Assembly: GCF_001294455.1 (NCBI RefSeq)
Contig: NZ_LIKT01000021.1
Location: forward strand, 23,072 to 87,071
Source: Phaeobacter sp. 11ANDIMAR09
GTDB taxonomy: Bacteria > Pseudomonadota > Alphaproteobacteria > Rhodobacterales > Rhodobacteraceae
Direction: 5' to 3'
DNA: 64,000 nucleotides
Positions within the stretch are counted from its first letter, which is position 1, and every line of letters begins with the position of its first letter. The notes under the pieces are model-generated. The model ran no database searches and had not been told where the DNA came from. It worked only from the letters and a program-made list of their open reading frames with translations. Of the stretch, positions 26,823-35,432 are shown piece by piece. A program made the position numbers and the translations under genes.

Positions 26823-27674
26823 ATGAACTATAAGGCGCTTACCGCCATTGCTGTCGCACTGAGCCTGCCGCTGTCTGCCTATGCAGATGCGGATGACGAC
26901 ACGCTGGTACTCAACGAAGAAGAAACCCTGGTGACCAAGACCGCCGCTCCTGCGCATCTGTCGGATGTCATGGATGAGGTGATGTCGGGCTGGCATTTCC
27001 GCTCGGATGAGACCCAGGCTCTGCAGATGGATGATTTTGAAAACCCCGCCATGGTCTTTGTCGACAAGGCCTTTGATGCTTGGGAGACTGTTGAGGGCAC
27101 TGAAGAAAAATCCTGCGCCTCCTGTCATGATGACGTCGAGGAGAGCATGGCAGGTGTGCGCGCTGTTTATCCAAAGTGGAATGAACAGGCCGGCGAAGTC
27201 CGTACTCTGGCGATGCAGGTCAATGATTGCCGCGAGAACCAGATGGGCGCCAAGCCCTGGAAATACACTGGCGGCGACATGACCGCGATGGAAGCGCTGA
27301 TCTCGGTGCAGTCACGCGGCATGCCGGTCAATGTGGCTATCGACGGTCCCGTTCAGTCGATGTGGGAGCAGGGCAAGGAAATGTATTATGCTCGCACCGG
27401 CCAGCTGGAGCTTTCCTGCGCCAATTGTCACGAGGACAGCTATGGTCTGATGATCCGCGCGGATCACCTGAGCCAGGGCCAGATCAACGGTTTCCCAACC
27501 TACCGTCTGAAAAACGCCAAGCTCAACAACGTGCATGCCCGCTTCAAGGGCTGCGTGCGGGACACCCGCGCCGAGACCTACAAGCCAGGCTCCTCCGACT
27601 TTGTCGCGCTTGAGCTCTATGTCGCCTCGCGCGGCAATGGTCTGGCGGTCGAAGGTCCTTCGGTCCGCAACTAA
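26823..27674 (+). CDS. soxA: Diheme sulfur oxidation c-type cytochrome SoxA
   Basis: 283 residues with a signal peptide (MNYKALTAIAVALSLPLSAY). Two heme c sites are present: SCASCHDD (Cys98, Cys101, His102) and SCANCHED (Cys199, Cys202, His203). Lone Cys136 can bind heme 1, and Cys244 in FKGCVRDTRAETY is the family catalytic cysteine ligand of heme 2. With SoxX it joins thiosulfate to SoxY. The diheme form is the Paracoccus and Rhodovulum type. A strong hairpin follows directly, ending the XYZA unit at least in part. Confidence 0.95.
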   Translation: MNYKALTAIAVALSLPLSAYADADDDTLVLNEEETLVTKTAAPAHLSDVMDEVMSGWHFRSDETQALQMDDFENPAMVFVDKAFDAWETVEGTEEKSCASCHDDVEESMAGVRAVYPKWNEQAGEVRTLAMQVNDCRENQMGAKPWKYTGGDMTAMEALISVQSRGMPVNVAIDGPVQSMWEQGKEMYYARTGQLELSCANCHEDSYGLMIRADHLSQGQINGFPTYRLKNAKLNNVHARFKGCVRDTRAETYKPGSSDFVALELYVASRGNGLAVEGPSVRN

Positions 27675-27682
27675 ACACACCA

Positions 27683-27712
27683 ACACCCCGCGTCTCTACA
27701 GGCGCGGGGTGT
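27683..27712 (+). terminator. Hairpin between soxA and soxB
   Basis: Perfect 10-bp stem ACACCCCGCG / CGCGGGGTGT with a 10-base loop, 8 bases after the soxA stop. The T-run is weak (CTCGCTTTC), so it may attenuate rather than fully stop transcription. The soxB operator starts 15 bases later. Confidence 0.65.
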
Positions 27713-27726
27713 CTCGCTTTCAACGA

Positions 27727-27754
27727 ATTCATAGATGCGAATATGAATCATATT
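27727..27754. promoter_or_regulatory. Composite SoxR/SqrR-type operator upstream of soxB
   Basis: ATTC-ATAGATGC-GAAT fits the consensus exactly (27727-27742). Overlapping it are a wider repeat ATTCATA-N8-TATGAAT (27727-27748) and a perfect palindrome AATATGA-A-TCATATT (27740-27754). It ends 33 bases before the soxB ATG. Confidence 0.65.
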
Positions 27755-27787
27755 TGTTGCTATGATCGCACAGGATGACAGATAGAT

Positions 27788-29485
27788 ATGATCTCGCGCC
27801 GTGATTTTTTGCAGGTATCGATGGCCGCCTCCGCTCTGGTTGGCGCGTCCGGTTTTGGCAACTGGGGCCGTCTGGCCGCGCAGCAGAGCCTGACCCAAGA
27901 TCAGCTGCTGCAGTTTGACACCTTTGGCAATATCAGCCTGATCCACATCACCGATATTCACGCGCAGCTGAAACCGATCTATTTCCGCGAGCCCTCGATC
28001 AACCTGGGCGTCGGCGGCAACAAAGGGCATGTGCCACATATCACCGGAGCCGATTTCCGCAAGGCCTATGGCATCGCCGATGGCAGTGCCTCTGCCTATG
28101 CATTGACCCATGATGATTTCTCATCTCTGGCGCAGGGCTATGGCCGGGTCGGCGGCATGGACCGTGTCGCAACCGTGATCAACGCCATCCGTGCAGATCG
28201 CCCAGATGCGCTGCTCTTGGATGGTGGCGACACCTGGCATGGCTCCTATACCTGCCACCAGACCGCCGGGCAGGATATGGTCAATGTGATGAACGCGTTG
28301 AAACCCGATGCGATGACCTTCCACTGGGAGTTCACCCTGGGATCCGAGCGGGTGAATGAGATCGTCGAGGGCCTTCCCTTTGCCGCGCTGGGGCAGAATA
28401 TCTTTGACAGCGAGTGGGACGAGCCCGCCGAGCTGTTCAAACCCTATAAGTTCTTTGACCGGGGTGGCGCCAAGGTGGCCGTCATCGGTCAGGCCTTCCC
28501 CTATATGCCCATCGCCAACCCCGGCTGGATGTTCCCGGAATACTCCTTTGGTATTCGGGATGAGCACATGCAGGAGATGGTCGATGAGGTCCGCGCCGCC
28601 GGGGCCGATGTGGTTGTGGTGCTGAGCCACAATGGCTTTGACGTCGATAAGAAAATGGCGGGCGTTGTCACTGGCATCGACGTGATCCTGTCGGGCCACA
28701 CCCATGATGCACTGCCCGAGCCGGTTCTGGTGGGGCAGACCCATATCATTGCCTCCGGCTCCAACGGCAAATTTGTCAGCCGTGTGGATCTGGATGTGCG
28801 CGACGGTCAGATGATGGGCATCCGCCATAAGCTGATCCCGATCTTCGCGGATGTGATTGCACCAGATCCGGTGATCTCGAAACTGATCGACGAGCAGCGC
28901 GCGCCCTATGCGGACCAGCTGTCCGAGGTGATCGGCAAGACCGACTCTCTGCTCTATCGTCGTGGCAATTTCAACGGCACCTGGGATGATCTGATCTGCG
29001 ACGCCTTGCTGAGCGAGCGCGAGGCAGACATTGCCATGTCCCCCGGCGTGCGCTGGGGGCCTTCGCTGAACCCGGGCGATGACATCACCCGTGAAGACAT
29101 CTGGAACGTCACTTCGATGAGCTATGGCGCGGCCTATCGCTCTGAAATGACTGGTGAATTCATCAAGGTGATCCTGGAGGATGTGGCTGATAATATCTTC
29201 AACCCAGATCCCTATTACCAGCAGGGCGGCGATATGGTCCGCATTGGTGGCATGGGCTACCGGATTGATATCACCAAGCCACAGGGCGAACGCATCAGTG
29301 AAATGACCCTGCTGAAAACCGGTGAGAAAATCGACGCCAGCAAATCTTATGTGGTTTCTGGCTGGGCCAGCGTCAACGAGGGTACCGAGGGTCCAATGAT
29401 CTGGGATGTGGTCGAGGACCACATTCGCAAACAGGGGACGGTTTCCGTCACCCCCAATACATCGGTCAACGTGGTCGGCGCCTAA
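27788..29485 (+). CDS. soxB: Thiosulfohydrolase SoxB
   Basis: 565 residues with a twin-arginine signal (MISRRDFLQVSMAASAL). It is a dinuclear-manganese 5'-nucleotidase-type hydrolase: metal motifs LIHITDIHAQ (Asp56, His58), LLLDGGDTWHGS, MTFHWEFTLG, VVVLSHNGFD and LSGHTHDALPEP are all intact. SoxB cleaves the terminal sulfonate from SoxY-bound intermediates and releases sulfate. It stands as its own unit, between the hairpin and operator after soxA and a strong terminator before soxC. The length is normal for the family. Confidence 0.95.
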   Translation: MISRRDFLQVSMAASALVGASGFGNWGRLAAQQSLTQDQLLQFDTFGNISLIHITDIHAQLKPIYFREPSINLGVGGNKGHVPHITGADFRKAYGIADGSASAYALTHDDFSSLAQGYGRVGGMDRVATVINAIRADRPDALLLDGGDTWHGSYTCHQTAGQDMVNVMNALKPDAMTFHWEFTLGSERVNEIVEGLPFAALGQNIFDSEWDEPAELFKPYKFFDRGGAKVAVIGQAFPYMPIANPGWMFPEYSFGIRDEHMQEMVDEVRAAGADVVVVLSHNGFDVDKKMAGVVTGIDVILSGHTHDALPEPVLVGQTHIIASGSNGKFVSRVDLDVRDGQMMGIRHKLIPIFADVIAPDPVISKLIDEQRAPYADQLSEVIGKTDSLLYRRGNFNGTWDDLICDALLSEREADIAMSPGVRWGPSLNPGDDITREDIWNVTSMSYGAAYRSEMTGEFIKVILEDVADNIFNPDPYYQQGGDMVRIGGMGYRIDITKPQGERISEMTLLKTGEKIDASKSYVVSGWASVNEGTEGPMIWDVVEDHIRKQGTVSVTPNTSVNVVGA

Positions 29486-29499
29486 GCCCCGCCACAGGT

Positions 29500-29532
29500 G
29501 CCTAGCCAATGACCCTATTGGCTAGGCGTTTT
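29500..29532 (+). terminator. Rho-independent terminator after soxB
   Basis: Perfect 11-bp stem GCCTAGCCAAT / ATTGGCTAGGC with a 6-base loop, followed by GTTTT. It starts 14 bases past the soxB stop. Confidence 0.8.
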
Positions 29533-29557
29533 CTGACCAAAATTTTTTGCGCTGATG

Positions 29558-29575
29558 AATTCACAATGATGAATT
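29558..29575. promoter_or_regulatory. SoxR/SqrR-type operator upstream of soxC
   Basis: Perfect inverted repeat AATTCA-CAATGA-TGAATT with core ATTC-N8-GAAT, only 22 bases before the soxC ATG and right after the soxB terminator. Binding here would block transcription start or early elongation of soxCD. Confidence 0.7.
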
Positions 29576-29597
29576 TATCGATGTAAGGAGACAAGAG

Positions 29598-30890
29598 ATG
29601 AGCGATAAAGCAGATGATTTTGCCCCCTCACGCCGCCGATTTCTGGCGGGTGCGGCGGCGACCGGAGTAGGGGCCGCCGCCGTTGGCGCAGGCCAGGCTG
29701 CACAGGCCGCCACGCCGGACCCCCTGATCACCGAGGTGCAGGACTGGGCCAGTGGATTGGGTGATGGCGTTGACGCCACCCCCTACGGGTTGCCGATCCA
29801 GTTTGAACAGGATGTGGTGCGCCGCAATGTGGAATGGCTGACAGCGGATACGATTTCCTCGATCAACTTCACGCCGATCCACGCGCTCGACGGCACCATC
29901 ACCCCGCAGGGCTGCGCCTTTGAGCGTCACCATTCGGGTGCGATCGAGCTGCGCAAAGAAGACTATCGTCTCATGATCAACGGCTTGGTCGATACGCCTC
30001 TGGTGTTCTCCTATGCCGATCTGGAGCGTTTCCCGCGCGAAAACAGAGTGTATTTCTGCGAGTGCGCCGCGAATTCGGGCATGGAATGGGCAGGGGCCCA
30101 GCTGAATGGCGCCCAGTTCACCCATGGCATGATCCACAATATGGAATATTCTGGCGTCTCACTGCGCACCCTGCTGGAAGAGGCCGGTCTGGCGGCCGCG
30201 GGTGATTTCAAGGATAAATGGGTCTATGCCGAGGGCGCGGATGCCTCGTCTAACGGGCGTTCCATCCCGCTGGAAAAGGCGCTGGACGATGTGCTGGTGG
30301 CCTTTAAGGCCAATGGCGAGGCCCTGCGCAAGGAGCACGGCTATCCGGTGCGCTTGGTTGTGCCCGGTTGGGAAGGCAATATGTGGGTCAAATGGCTGCG
30401 CCGCATCGAGGTCATGGATGGCCCGGTGGAAAGCCGCGAGGAGACCTCAAAATACACCGACACCATGGAAGATGGCTCAGCCCGCAAATGGACCTGGGAG
30501 ATGGATGCAAAATCCGTTGTCACCAGCCCCAGCCCGCAGGCCCCAATCACCCATGGCAAAGGCCCGCTGGTGATCACGGGGCTGGCCTGGTCGGGGCGCG
30601 GTGCAATCACCGGCGTTGATGTGTCGATTGATGGCGGCAAGACCTGGACCCAGGCCCGTTTGGGGGCGCCGGGAACAGACAAGGCGCTGACGCGGTTCTA
30701 CCTGGATACCAACTGGGACGGCTCGGAAATGCTGCTGCAAAGCCGGGCGCGCGACAGCTCCGGCTATGTGCAGCCCACAAAAGCAGAGCTGCGCGAAGTG
30801 CGCGGACTGAATTCGATCTATCACAACAACGCCATCCAGACCTGGTGGGTCAAAGCCGATGGGGAGGCAGAAAATGTCGAAGTTTCCTAA
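29598..30890 (+). CDS. soxC: Sulfane dehydrogenase subunit SoxC (molybdenum cofactor)
   Basis: 430 residues with a twin-arginine signal (PSRRRFLAGAAATGVGAAAVG), fitting folded export with molybdopterin. It belongs to the sulfite oxidase family: the Mo-ligand cysteine is Cys156 in YFCECAANSGMEW, and RLVVPGWEGNMWVKWLRRI is the cofactor/dimerisation boundary. The C-terminal part (about 300-430) is the Mo-co dimerisation domain. SoxCD oxidises SoxY-bound sulfane sulfur with six electrons, which avoids sulfur globule formation. The gene overlaps soxD by 17 bases. Confidence 0.94.
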   Translation: MSDKADDFAPSRRRFLAGAAATGVGAAAVGAGQAAQAATPDPLITEVQDWASGLGDGVDATPYGLPIQFEQDVVRRNVEWLTADTISSINFTPIHALDGTITPQGCAFERHHSGAIELRKEDYRLMINGLVDTPLVFSYADLERFPRENRVYFCECAANSGMEWAGAQLNGAQFTHGMIHNMEYSGVSLRTLLEEAGLAAAGDFKDKWVYAEGADASSNGRSIPLEKALDDVLVAFKANGEALRKEHGYPVRLVVPGWEGNMWVKWLRRIEVMDGPVESREETSKYTDTMEDGSARKWTWEMDAKSVVTSPSPQAPITHGKGPLVITGLAWSGRGAITGVDVSIDGGKTWTQARLGAPGTDKALTRFYLDTNWDGSEMLLQSRARDSSGYVQPTKAELREVRGLNSIYHNNAIQTWWVKADGEAENVEVS

Positions 30891-31929
30891 AGTTATCGCC
30901 GGAGCCGCTGTCTCGCTGGCGCTTGGCCTGCCTGCCTTTGCCGGCGAATATGGCCTGGGCCGTCCCGCCCTGCCAGAAGAGATCGCCGCCTGGGATATTG
31001 ATGTCTCGCCTGATGGCACCGGCCTGCCTGCAGGCTCTGGCGATGTCTTCACCGGAGAAGAGGTCTTTGCCGAGAAATGCGCCGTCTGCCACGGCGACTT
31101 TGCCGAAGGCGTCGACAATTGGCCAAAACTGGCGGGTGGCCAGGGCACGCTCGACCGTGAAGATCCGCTGAAAACCGTGGGTTCCTACTGGCCCTATCTC
31201 TCCACCACCTGGGACTATGTGAACCGCTCGATGCCCTTTGGCGCTGCGCAGACGCTGGAAGCGGATGAGGTCTATGCCATCGTGGCCTATATCCTCTATT
31301 CCAACGATCTGGTGGATGATGAATTTGTGCTCTCGAACGAGACATTTACCGATGTAGAGCTGCCCAATGCCGAAGGGTTCTTTGTCGATGACCGACTGGA
31401 AAGCGAAGCGCATTTTTGGAAGGCTGAGCCCTGCATGTCCGATTGTAAGGACAGCGTTGAAATCACCATGCGTGCGCGGGTGCTGGATGTGACACCAGAA
31501 GAAGAGACCAGCGAGGCTGCGGTTCAAGAGGCCTCAGCCGAAGCACCCGCCGCGGAAGAAGCCGCAGTTGAAGCGGCAGCAGAACCAGTGGTCGAAGTCG
31601 TGGCCCTGGATCCGGAACTGGTCGCCAAAGGCGCTAAGGTGTTCAAGAAGTGCAAGGCCTGTCACAAGGTGGGTGAGGGTGCCAAGAACAGCACAGGTCC
31701 TATTCTGAACGGCATCTTTGGCGCAACGGCCGGTGAGGTCGCTGGCTTTAAATACTCCAAGCCGATGTTGGCGGCGGGCGAAGATGGACTGGTCTGGAAT
31801 GACGAAGCTCTGGCGGCCTTCCTGGCCAAGCCTCGCAAGTTTATGAAAGGCACCAAGATGTCTTTTGCCGGGCTGCGTAAGGAACGCGATATTGAGGCCG
31901 TTATTGCCTATCTTAGAAGCTTCGACTGA
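30874..31929 (+). CDS. soxD: Diheme cytochrome c subunit SoxD
   Basis: 351 residues from ATG 30874 behind GGGAGG, starting inside soxC. The signal peptide is MSKFPKVIAGAAVSLALGLP. The first cytochrome domain has KCAVCHGD (Cys69, Cys72, His73). An Ala/Glu-rich linker (about 205-243) joins a second cytochrome c domain with KCKACHKVG (Cys260, Cys263, His264) and axial-methionine candidate GTKMSFAG. It accepts electrons from SoxC. The downstream soxEFGH genes found in Paracoccus do not follow; a terminator and a convergent gene do. Confidence 0.94.
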   Translation: MSKFPKVIAGAAVSLALGLPAFAGEYGLGRPALPEEIAAWDIDVSPDGTGLPAGSGDVFTGEEVFAEKCAVCHGDFAEGVDNWPKLAGGQGTLDREDPLKTVGSYWPYLSTTWDYVNRSMPFGAAQTLEADEVYAIVAYILYSNDLVDDEFVLSNETFTDVELPNAEGFFVDDRLESEAHFWKAEPCMSDCKDSVEITMRARVLDVTPEEETSEAAVQEASAEAPAAEEAAVEAAAEPVVEVVALDPELVAKGAKVFKKCKACHKVGEGAKNSTGPILNGIFGATAGEVAGFKYSKPMLAAGEDGLVWNDEALAAFLAKPRKFMKGTKMSFAGLRKERDIEAVIAYLRSFD

Positions 31930-31955
31930 TTTTCTCTGGAGTTGCAAAATAAACG

Positions 31956-31980
31956 AGGGGCGGATTTGATCCGCCCCTTT
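31956..31980 (+). terminator. Rho-independent terminator of the sox cluster
   Basis: Perfect 10-bp stem AGGGGCGGAT / ATCCGCCCCT with loop TTG followed by TT, 27 bases past the soxD stop. Confidence 0.8.
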
Positions 31981-32031
31981 GCTGTTTGGAAGCCCCAACG
32001 CTAAATTGGTGCAATGTTTGCCCCGGGGGCG

Positions 32032-33399
32032 TCAGGTCCCACCTGCATCAGGCTTGTCTGCACCAGGTTTGTCTGTAGCATCTTTGGCCCGGTTCAAGGC
32101 GTTTGGAACAAACTGTTGAAAGAAACCCGCGATGAAGCTCCAGACCAGGAGTTTGCTGAGGTCTGCATTGGGGACAAGTGTCCCAAGCGGGTTTGGCTGG
32201 TTGGGTTGGGTTTCGCTGATGGCTTTTGTGACGGTTTCTATCAGTTGCGGGCTGACGTTTGAGTTGCCTGCATCTGCGACCAGGGACTTGAGGGGGCTGT
32301 TACTGTCGACCTGCATGGCTGCAATCACTTTGAAAGCTTCCGCCACATCCACCTTTGGTGGGCTGACCTCACTGAGCGTGGCAAAGCCAAGAGCCTCCAG
32401 ATTTGGGAAAAGCAGGCCATCAAGCAATCCGGCGTTGAAGAAGAAATACAGGATGGCCGCGCTGATGCCGCCGATGCCAATCCGCAAATAGACATTGGGT
32501 AAACCGGTCTGCAGCAGTGTTTCCTCGATAGAGCTGCCCTCAAGCTGTGCGCGGTCGCGGTTCAGCACGCTAAAGCTCGCGCCCAAAAGTCCGGCCACGA
32601 CGGCGAGGAAAAACCCCGCAAAGGACCAGTTCATGAACATGGGGGAGTCTTTTTCGATGACTCCAGTGGCAAACAGAGTTCCAAAGAACAAAAGCGCTAA
32701 CAGTGCCCCAGTGATGAAGACAAAAATGGAAAAACGATCAACAATCAAACGGTTGAAATAGCGTTGCGAATACTTCCAATGCACATCGTTGAGCACCCGT
32801 TCCAGCAAGTGCCGCAGGGCCAAAGTACTGGTCCTCTCGCCGATTTGGGCTTGGCTGTTTGATTTCCCCGCGCCTGCGGTCTTTGGGTCGGTTTCTTTTT
32901 TTGGGGGGTCCTGAGCAGGTGGGGTCTCAGAGGGGTCCTCCTTTTCAGGCTCTTCCTTGTTTTTGGGTTTTTTTGGCGCAGGGGCTGCCGCAGCTTCCGC
33001 GGCTGCCTTACCCGCCGTTGTGTCTGTGTCATCCTGAGGAGAGGTTAGATCTGCTGAAGCTGCGGCATCGGTCAGTTTTTCAAGTTCCTTGGTGAACAAG
33101 GCCGCAGCTGGCTGATCAACTTTTGCAAGGGCGGAAATCTGTTTGGTGATTTCAATTTCCAAAGACTCTTTGGGCCGGATATGGGCTAGGATCTTTTCGG
33201 CCTGATAGGCGGCCGCCCAGGTGAAGTCTGGGGCGTCAAGAACCTCCTGCATCTTTTTGCGCAAGGCGGCCAGGGTCGGGGACATACTGGTCACATCAGC
33301 TGGCACTGACAGAAGATTCGCCTGCAGGGTGTCGCGAAACTGATAGAGCATCTGCAGGTTAGAGCTCTTGCGTGGCGATTTTTTTAAATAATCTAACAT
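32032..33399 (-). CDS. Uncharacterised membrane protein with proline/lysine/glutamate-rich linker
   Basis: 455 residues from ATG 33399 (MLDYLKKSPRKSS), which has AGAGGTC five bases upstream; the frame opens 276 bases earlier but that part looks non-coding. Residues 1-115 form a soluble helical domain. Residues 120-185 are a disordered linker rich in Ala, Pro, Lys and Glu. Helices lie near 223-246, 259-279 and 306-328, with a last short one at 414-431 ending in SFIAGFFQQFVPNALNR. That closing motif resembles AGFSERFVPDL-type ends seen in other bacterial membrane proteins. I do not recognise a function. It is convergent with soxD and divergent from the methyltransferase gene. Confidence 0.75.
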   Translation of the reverse strand: MLDYLKKSPRKSSNLQMLYQFRDTLQANLLSVPADVTSMSPTLAALRKKMQEVLDAPDFTWAAAYQAEKILAHIRPKESLEIEITKQISALAKVDQPAAALFTKELEKLTDAAASADLTSPQDDTDTTAGKAAAEAAAAPAPKKPKNKEEPEKEDPSETPPAQDPPKKETDPKTAGAGKSNSQAQIGERTSTLALRHLLERVLNDVHWKYSQRYFNRLIVDRFSIFVFITGALLALLFFGTLFATGVIEKDSPMFMNWSFAGFFLAVVAGLLGASFSVLNRDRAQLEGSSIEETLLQTGLPNVYLRIGIGGISAAILYFFFNAGLLDGLLFPNLEALGFATLSEVSPPKVDVAEAFKVIAAMQVDSNSPLKSLVADAGNSNVSPQLIETVTKAISETQPNQPNPLGTLVPNADLSKLLVWSFIAGFFQQFVPNALNRAKDATDKPGADKPDAGGT

Positions 33400-33730
33400 T
33401 GTGACCTCTGCTAAAATGGGGGGGTCTTGAAAATTGCGGTTGAGATCTCCTGGGGTTTGGCTTTGGCACTGCCCAAAGGGCGTGTAAGAGGCAGCGTATT
33501 TTGTTGCATGAGAGCAATCAACCCTGAGCTGCATTTCTTGGGGTGTCAGGGGGGAGGTAGTGCTGTCGGGAGAGCAGTACGCGGGCAATGGTCGGTCGGG
33601 CCTGGCTTCTTCGTCTCCGGACTGATCTCGACAACTTGAAAAGAAATGTAGCGAGTTTAACCTCTTGATCACCAATATTTGTCAGGTTGCCATGAAGCGC
33701 CCTTTTTCAAACGAGACCAAGAGGTACTAG
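33400..33730. other. Divergent promoter region
   Basis: 331 bases between the uncharacterised membrane protein and the methyltransferase, which diverge. It must hold both promoters. I see no RNA gene, riboswitch or strong repeat. Confidence 0.4.
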
Positions 33731-35341
33731 ATGAGCGACTGGACTTCCGGCTATGTGGCTGAGGTTGACTATACCCATGATTTTTTTCACGAAATGACCC
33801 CGGCAGTTCTGGCCCTGACTGCAACATCCAAAGGGCAGAAACACGGTTTGAACCAGTCTGAGCTCAGCTATTGCGAGCTAGGCTGCGGGCAGGGGTTCAC
33901 CTCCAATCTACTGGCTGCAGCCAATCCACATATCCAGTTTCATGCGATGGACTTCAATCCAGCCCATATTGCCGGCGCCCGCGAGCTGGCGGCTGAAGGG
34001 GGGCTGAACAACATTCAGTTCTACGAACGCTCCTTTGCCGATTTTGAGGAGGAGGGCGGTCTCCCCAAACAGTTCGACGTTATTGCCTTGCACGGGGTGA
34101 TGAGCTGGGTTTCGGAGGAAAACCAACAGCTGATCGTTGATTTTATCGGCCGTCGGTTGAAATCTGGTGGCATAGTCTATGTCAGCTATAACTCCCTGTC
34201 CGCCTGGGCGGCGATAATGCCATTGCGGCGCATTCTGCTGGACCGCGCCGCGCAGGGCGCCGGGCCGCTGGAAGAGCGGATTGGTGAAGCCTTGAATTTT
34301 GCCAAGACCCTGGAAGGGGCGGGGGCGCAGTATTTTAAATCAAACCCCATGGCCAGTGCAGGGTTGAAGAGTGCTGGTAAGATGTCAGCAAACTATCTCG
34401 CGCATGAAATGTTCAACGCTGACTGGACACCCTTTCATTTTGCCGATCTCGCAGGTGATCTGTCAGAGGCCAAGTTGAACTTTCTGGGGCCGACCAGTTT
34501 GATGGACCACATCGACGATATTTGCCTGACCGCTGAGCAAATTGCCGTGCTTGACGGTGAAATCGATCCGGTGCGGCGTGAAAGCCTGCGGGATGTTTTG
34601 GTAAATGAGCAGTTTCGCTCGGATCTGTTTGTGAAGGGCGGTCGCCGCCATACCGAACGCGGGGCCATTGGGGCCTGGTTTGAAACTCCATTTGCATTGG
34701 TAAAACGCTTTGGCGGTGGGCCAATAAAGCTGACCTGGCGGCAGGGGGAGATTGCGCTGGATCAGGCGCAATACGGCCCTATCCTTCAGGCTCTTAGGTC
34801 GGGGCCAGCCACAGTGCGCAGCCTTTTGGATCAAGGTGCCTTTGGCCAGATGACCTGGGCGGAGATCTCCCGCCTGCTGACGATACTTGTCGGCTCGGGC
34901 ACTCTGTCACCCTGTTTGCCCCTAGAGGGGCGCGCAGATCGCATTGAGGGCTGTCAGGCCTTTAATCTGGCGGTGTGCAAACGGGCTGAAGACAGCGAAA
35001 CCCTGCGTTTCCTGGCCTCGCCGGTCACGGGGGGCGGGTTGGAGCTGGATCGCATTGAGCAGTTGTTCCTGCTGGCCTATAGCGAGGGCAAGACCGAGCC
35101 TTCGCAATGGGCGGATTTGGTCTGGGGCATCCTGTCAGCGCAGGGGCAACGCCTGCAGCATGAGGGGCAGGTGCTGGAGCGACCCGAAGAGAACCTAGCG
35201 CTTTTGCAGGCGCGCGCGACCGCCTTTGCGGCGCGTCGCCTGCCGCTGTGCCGATCCCTGGGGCTGATACCTGCTGCATCTGGGCAGCAGGCCGCGCTTG
35301 GCATCGCTGCACAGGAAGCCCGCGAGGAGGCCGCAGCCTAA
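33731..35341 (+). CDS. SAM-dependent methyltransferase with methyltransferase regulatory domain
   Basis: 536 residues. A class I methyltransferase domain occupies about 45-180, with SAM motif I YCELGCGQGFTSNLLAAANP, acidic motif FHAMDFNPAHIAGAREL, and FDVIALHGVMSWVSEENQQ. The middle region (about 215-300) matches the regulatory domain often fused to such enzymes. A C-terminal helical region (about 320-536) may be a winged-helix-like or substrate domain. The substrate is not known; relatives occur near cell-surface and O-antigen genes but nothing here supports that. A clear terminator follows. Confidence 0.82.
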   Translation: MSDWTSGYVAEVDYTHDFFHEMTPAVLALTATSKGQKHGLNQSELSYCELGCGQGFTSNLLAAANPHIQFHAMDFNPAHIAGARELAAEGGLNNIQFYERSFADFEEEGGLPKQFDVIALHGVMSWVSEENQQLIVDFIGRRLKSGGIVYVSYNSLSAWAAIMPLRRILLDRAAQGAGPLEERIGEALNFAKTLEGAGAQYFKSNPMASAGLKSAGKMSANYLAHEMFNADWTPFHFADLAGDLSEAKLNFLGPTSLMDHIDDICLTAEQIAVLDGEIDPVRRESLRDVLVNEQFRSDLFVKGGRRHTERGAIGAWFETPFALVKRFGGGPIKLTWRQGEIALDQAQYGPILQALRSGPATVRSLLDQGAFGQMTWAEISRLLTILVGSGTLSPCLPLEGRADRIEGCQAFNLAVCKRAEDSETLRFLASPVTGGGLELDRIEQLFLLAYSEGKTEPSQWADLVWGILSAQGQRLQHEGQVLERPEENLALLQARATAFAARRLPLCRSLGLIPAASGQQAALGIAAQEAREEAAA

Positions 35342-35377
35342 GGTCGCTCTTAGCTCGCACGCCGACCGCACAGATTT

Positions 35378-35407
35378 AGACCGTAGCCCAAGTGCTGCGG
35401 TCTTTTT
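35378..35407 (+). terminator. Rho-independent terminator after the methyltransferase gene
   Basis: Stem AGACCGTAGC / GCTGCGGTCT (one T-G pair) with 6-base loop and a TTTT tail, 37 bases past the stop. Confidence 0.8.
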
Positions 35408-35432
35408 ACATCCCGGTCCGTTTTGCGTAGGC

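Noticed and set aside
28121..29509. 462-codon open frame on the minus strand opposite soxB
   Set aside because: Shadow of soxB, whose metal motifs are complete on the plus strand.
33400..33675. N-terminal extension of the uncharacterised membrane protein
   Set aside because: The added 92 residues look non-coding, and ATG 33399 has a good ribosome site.
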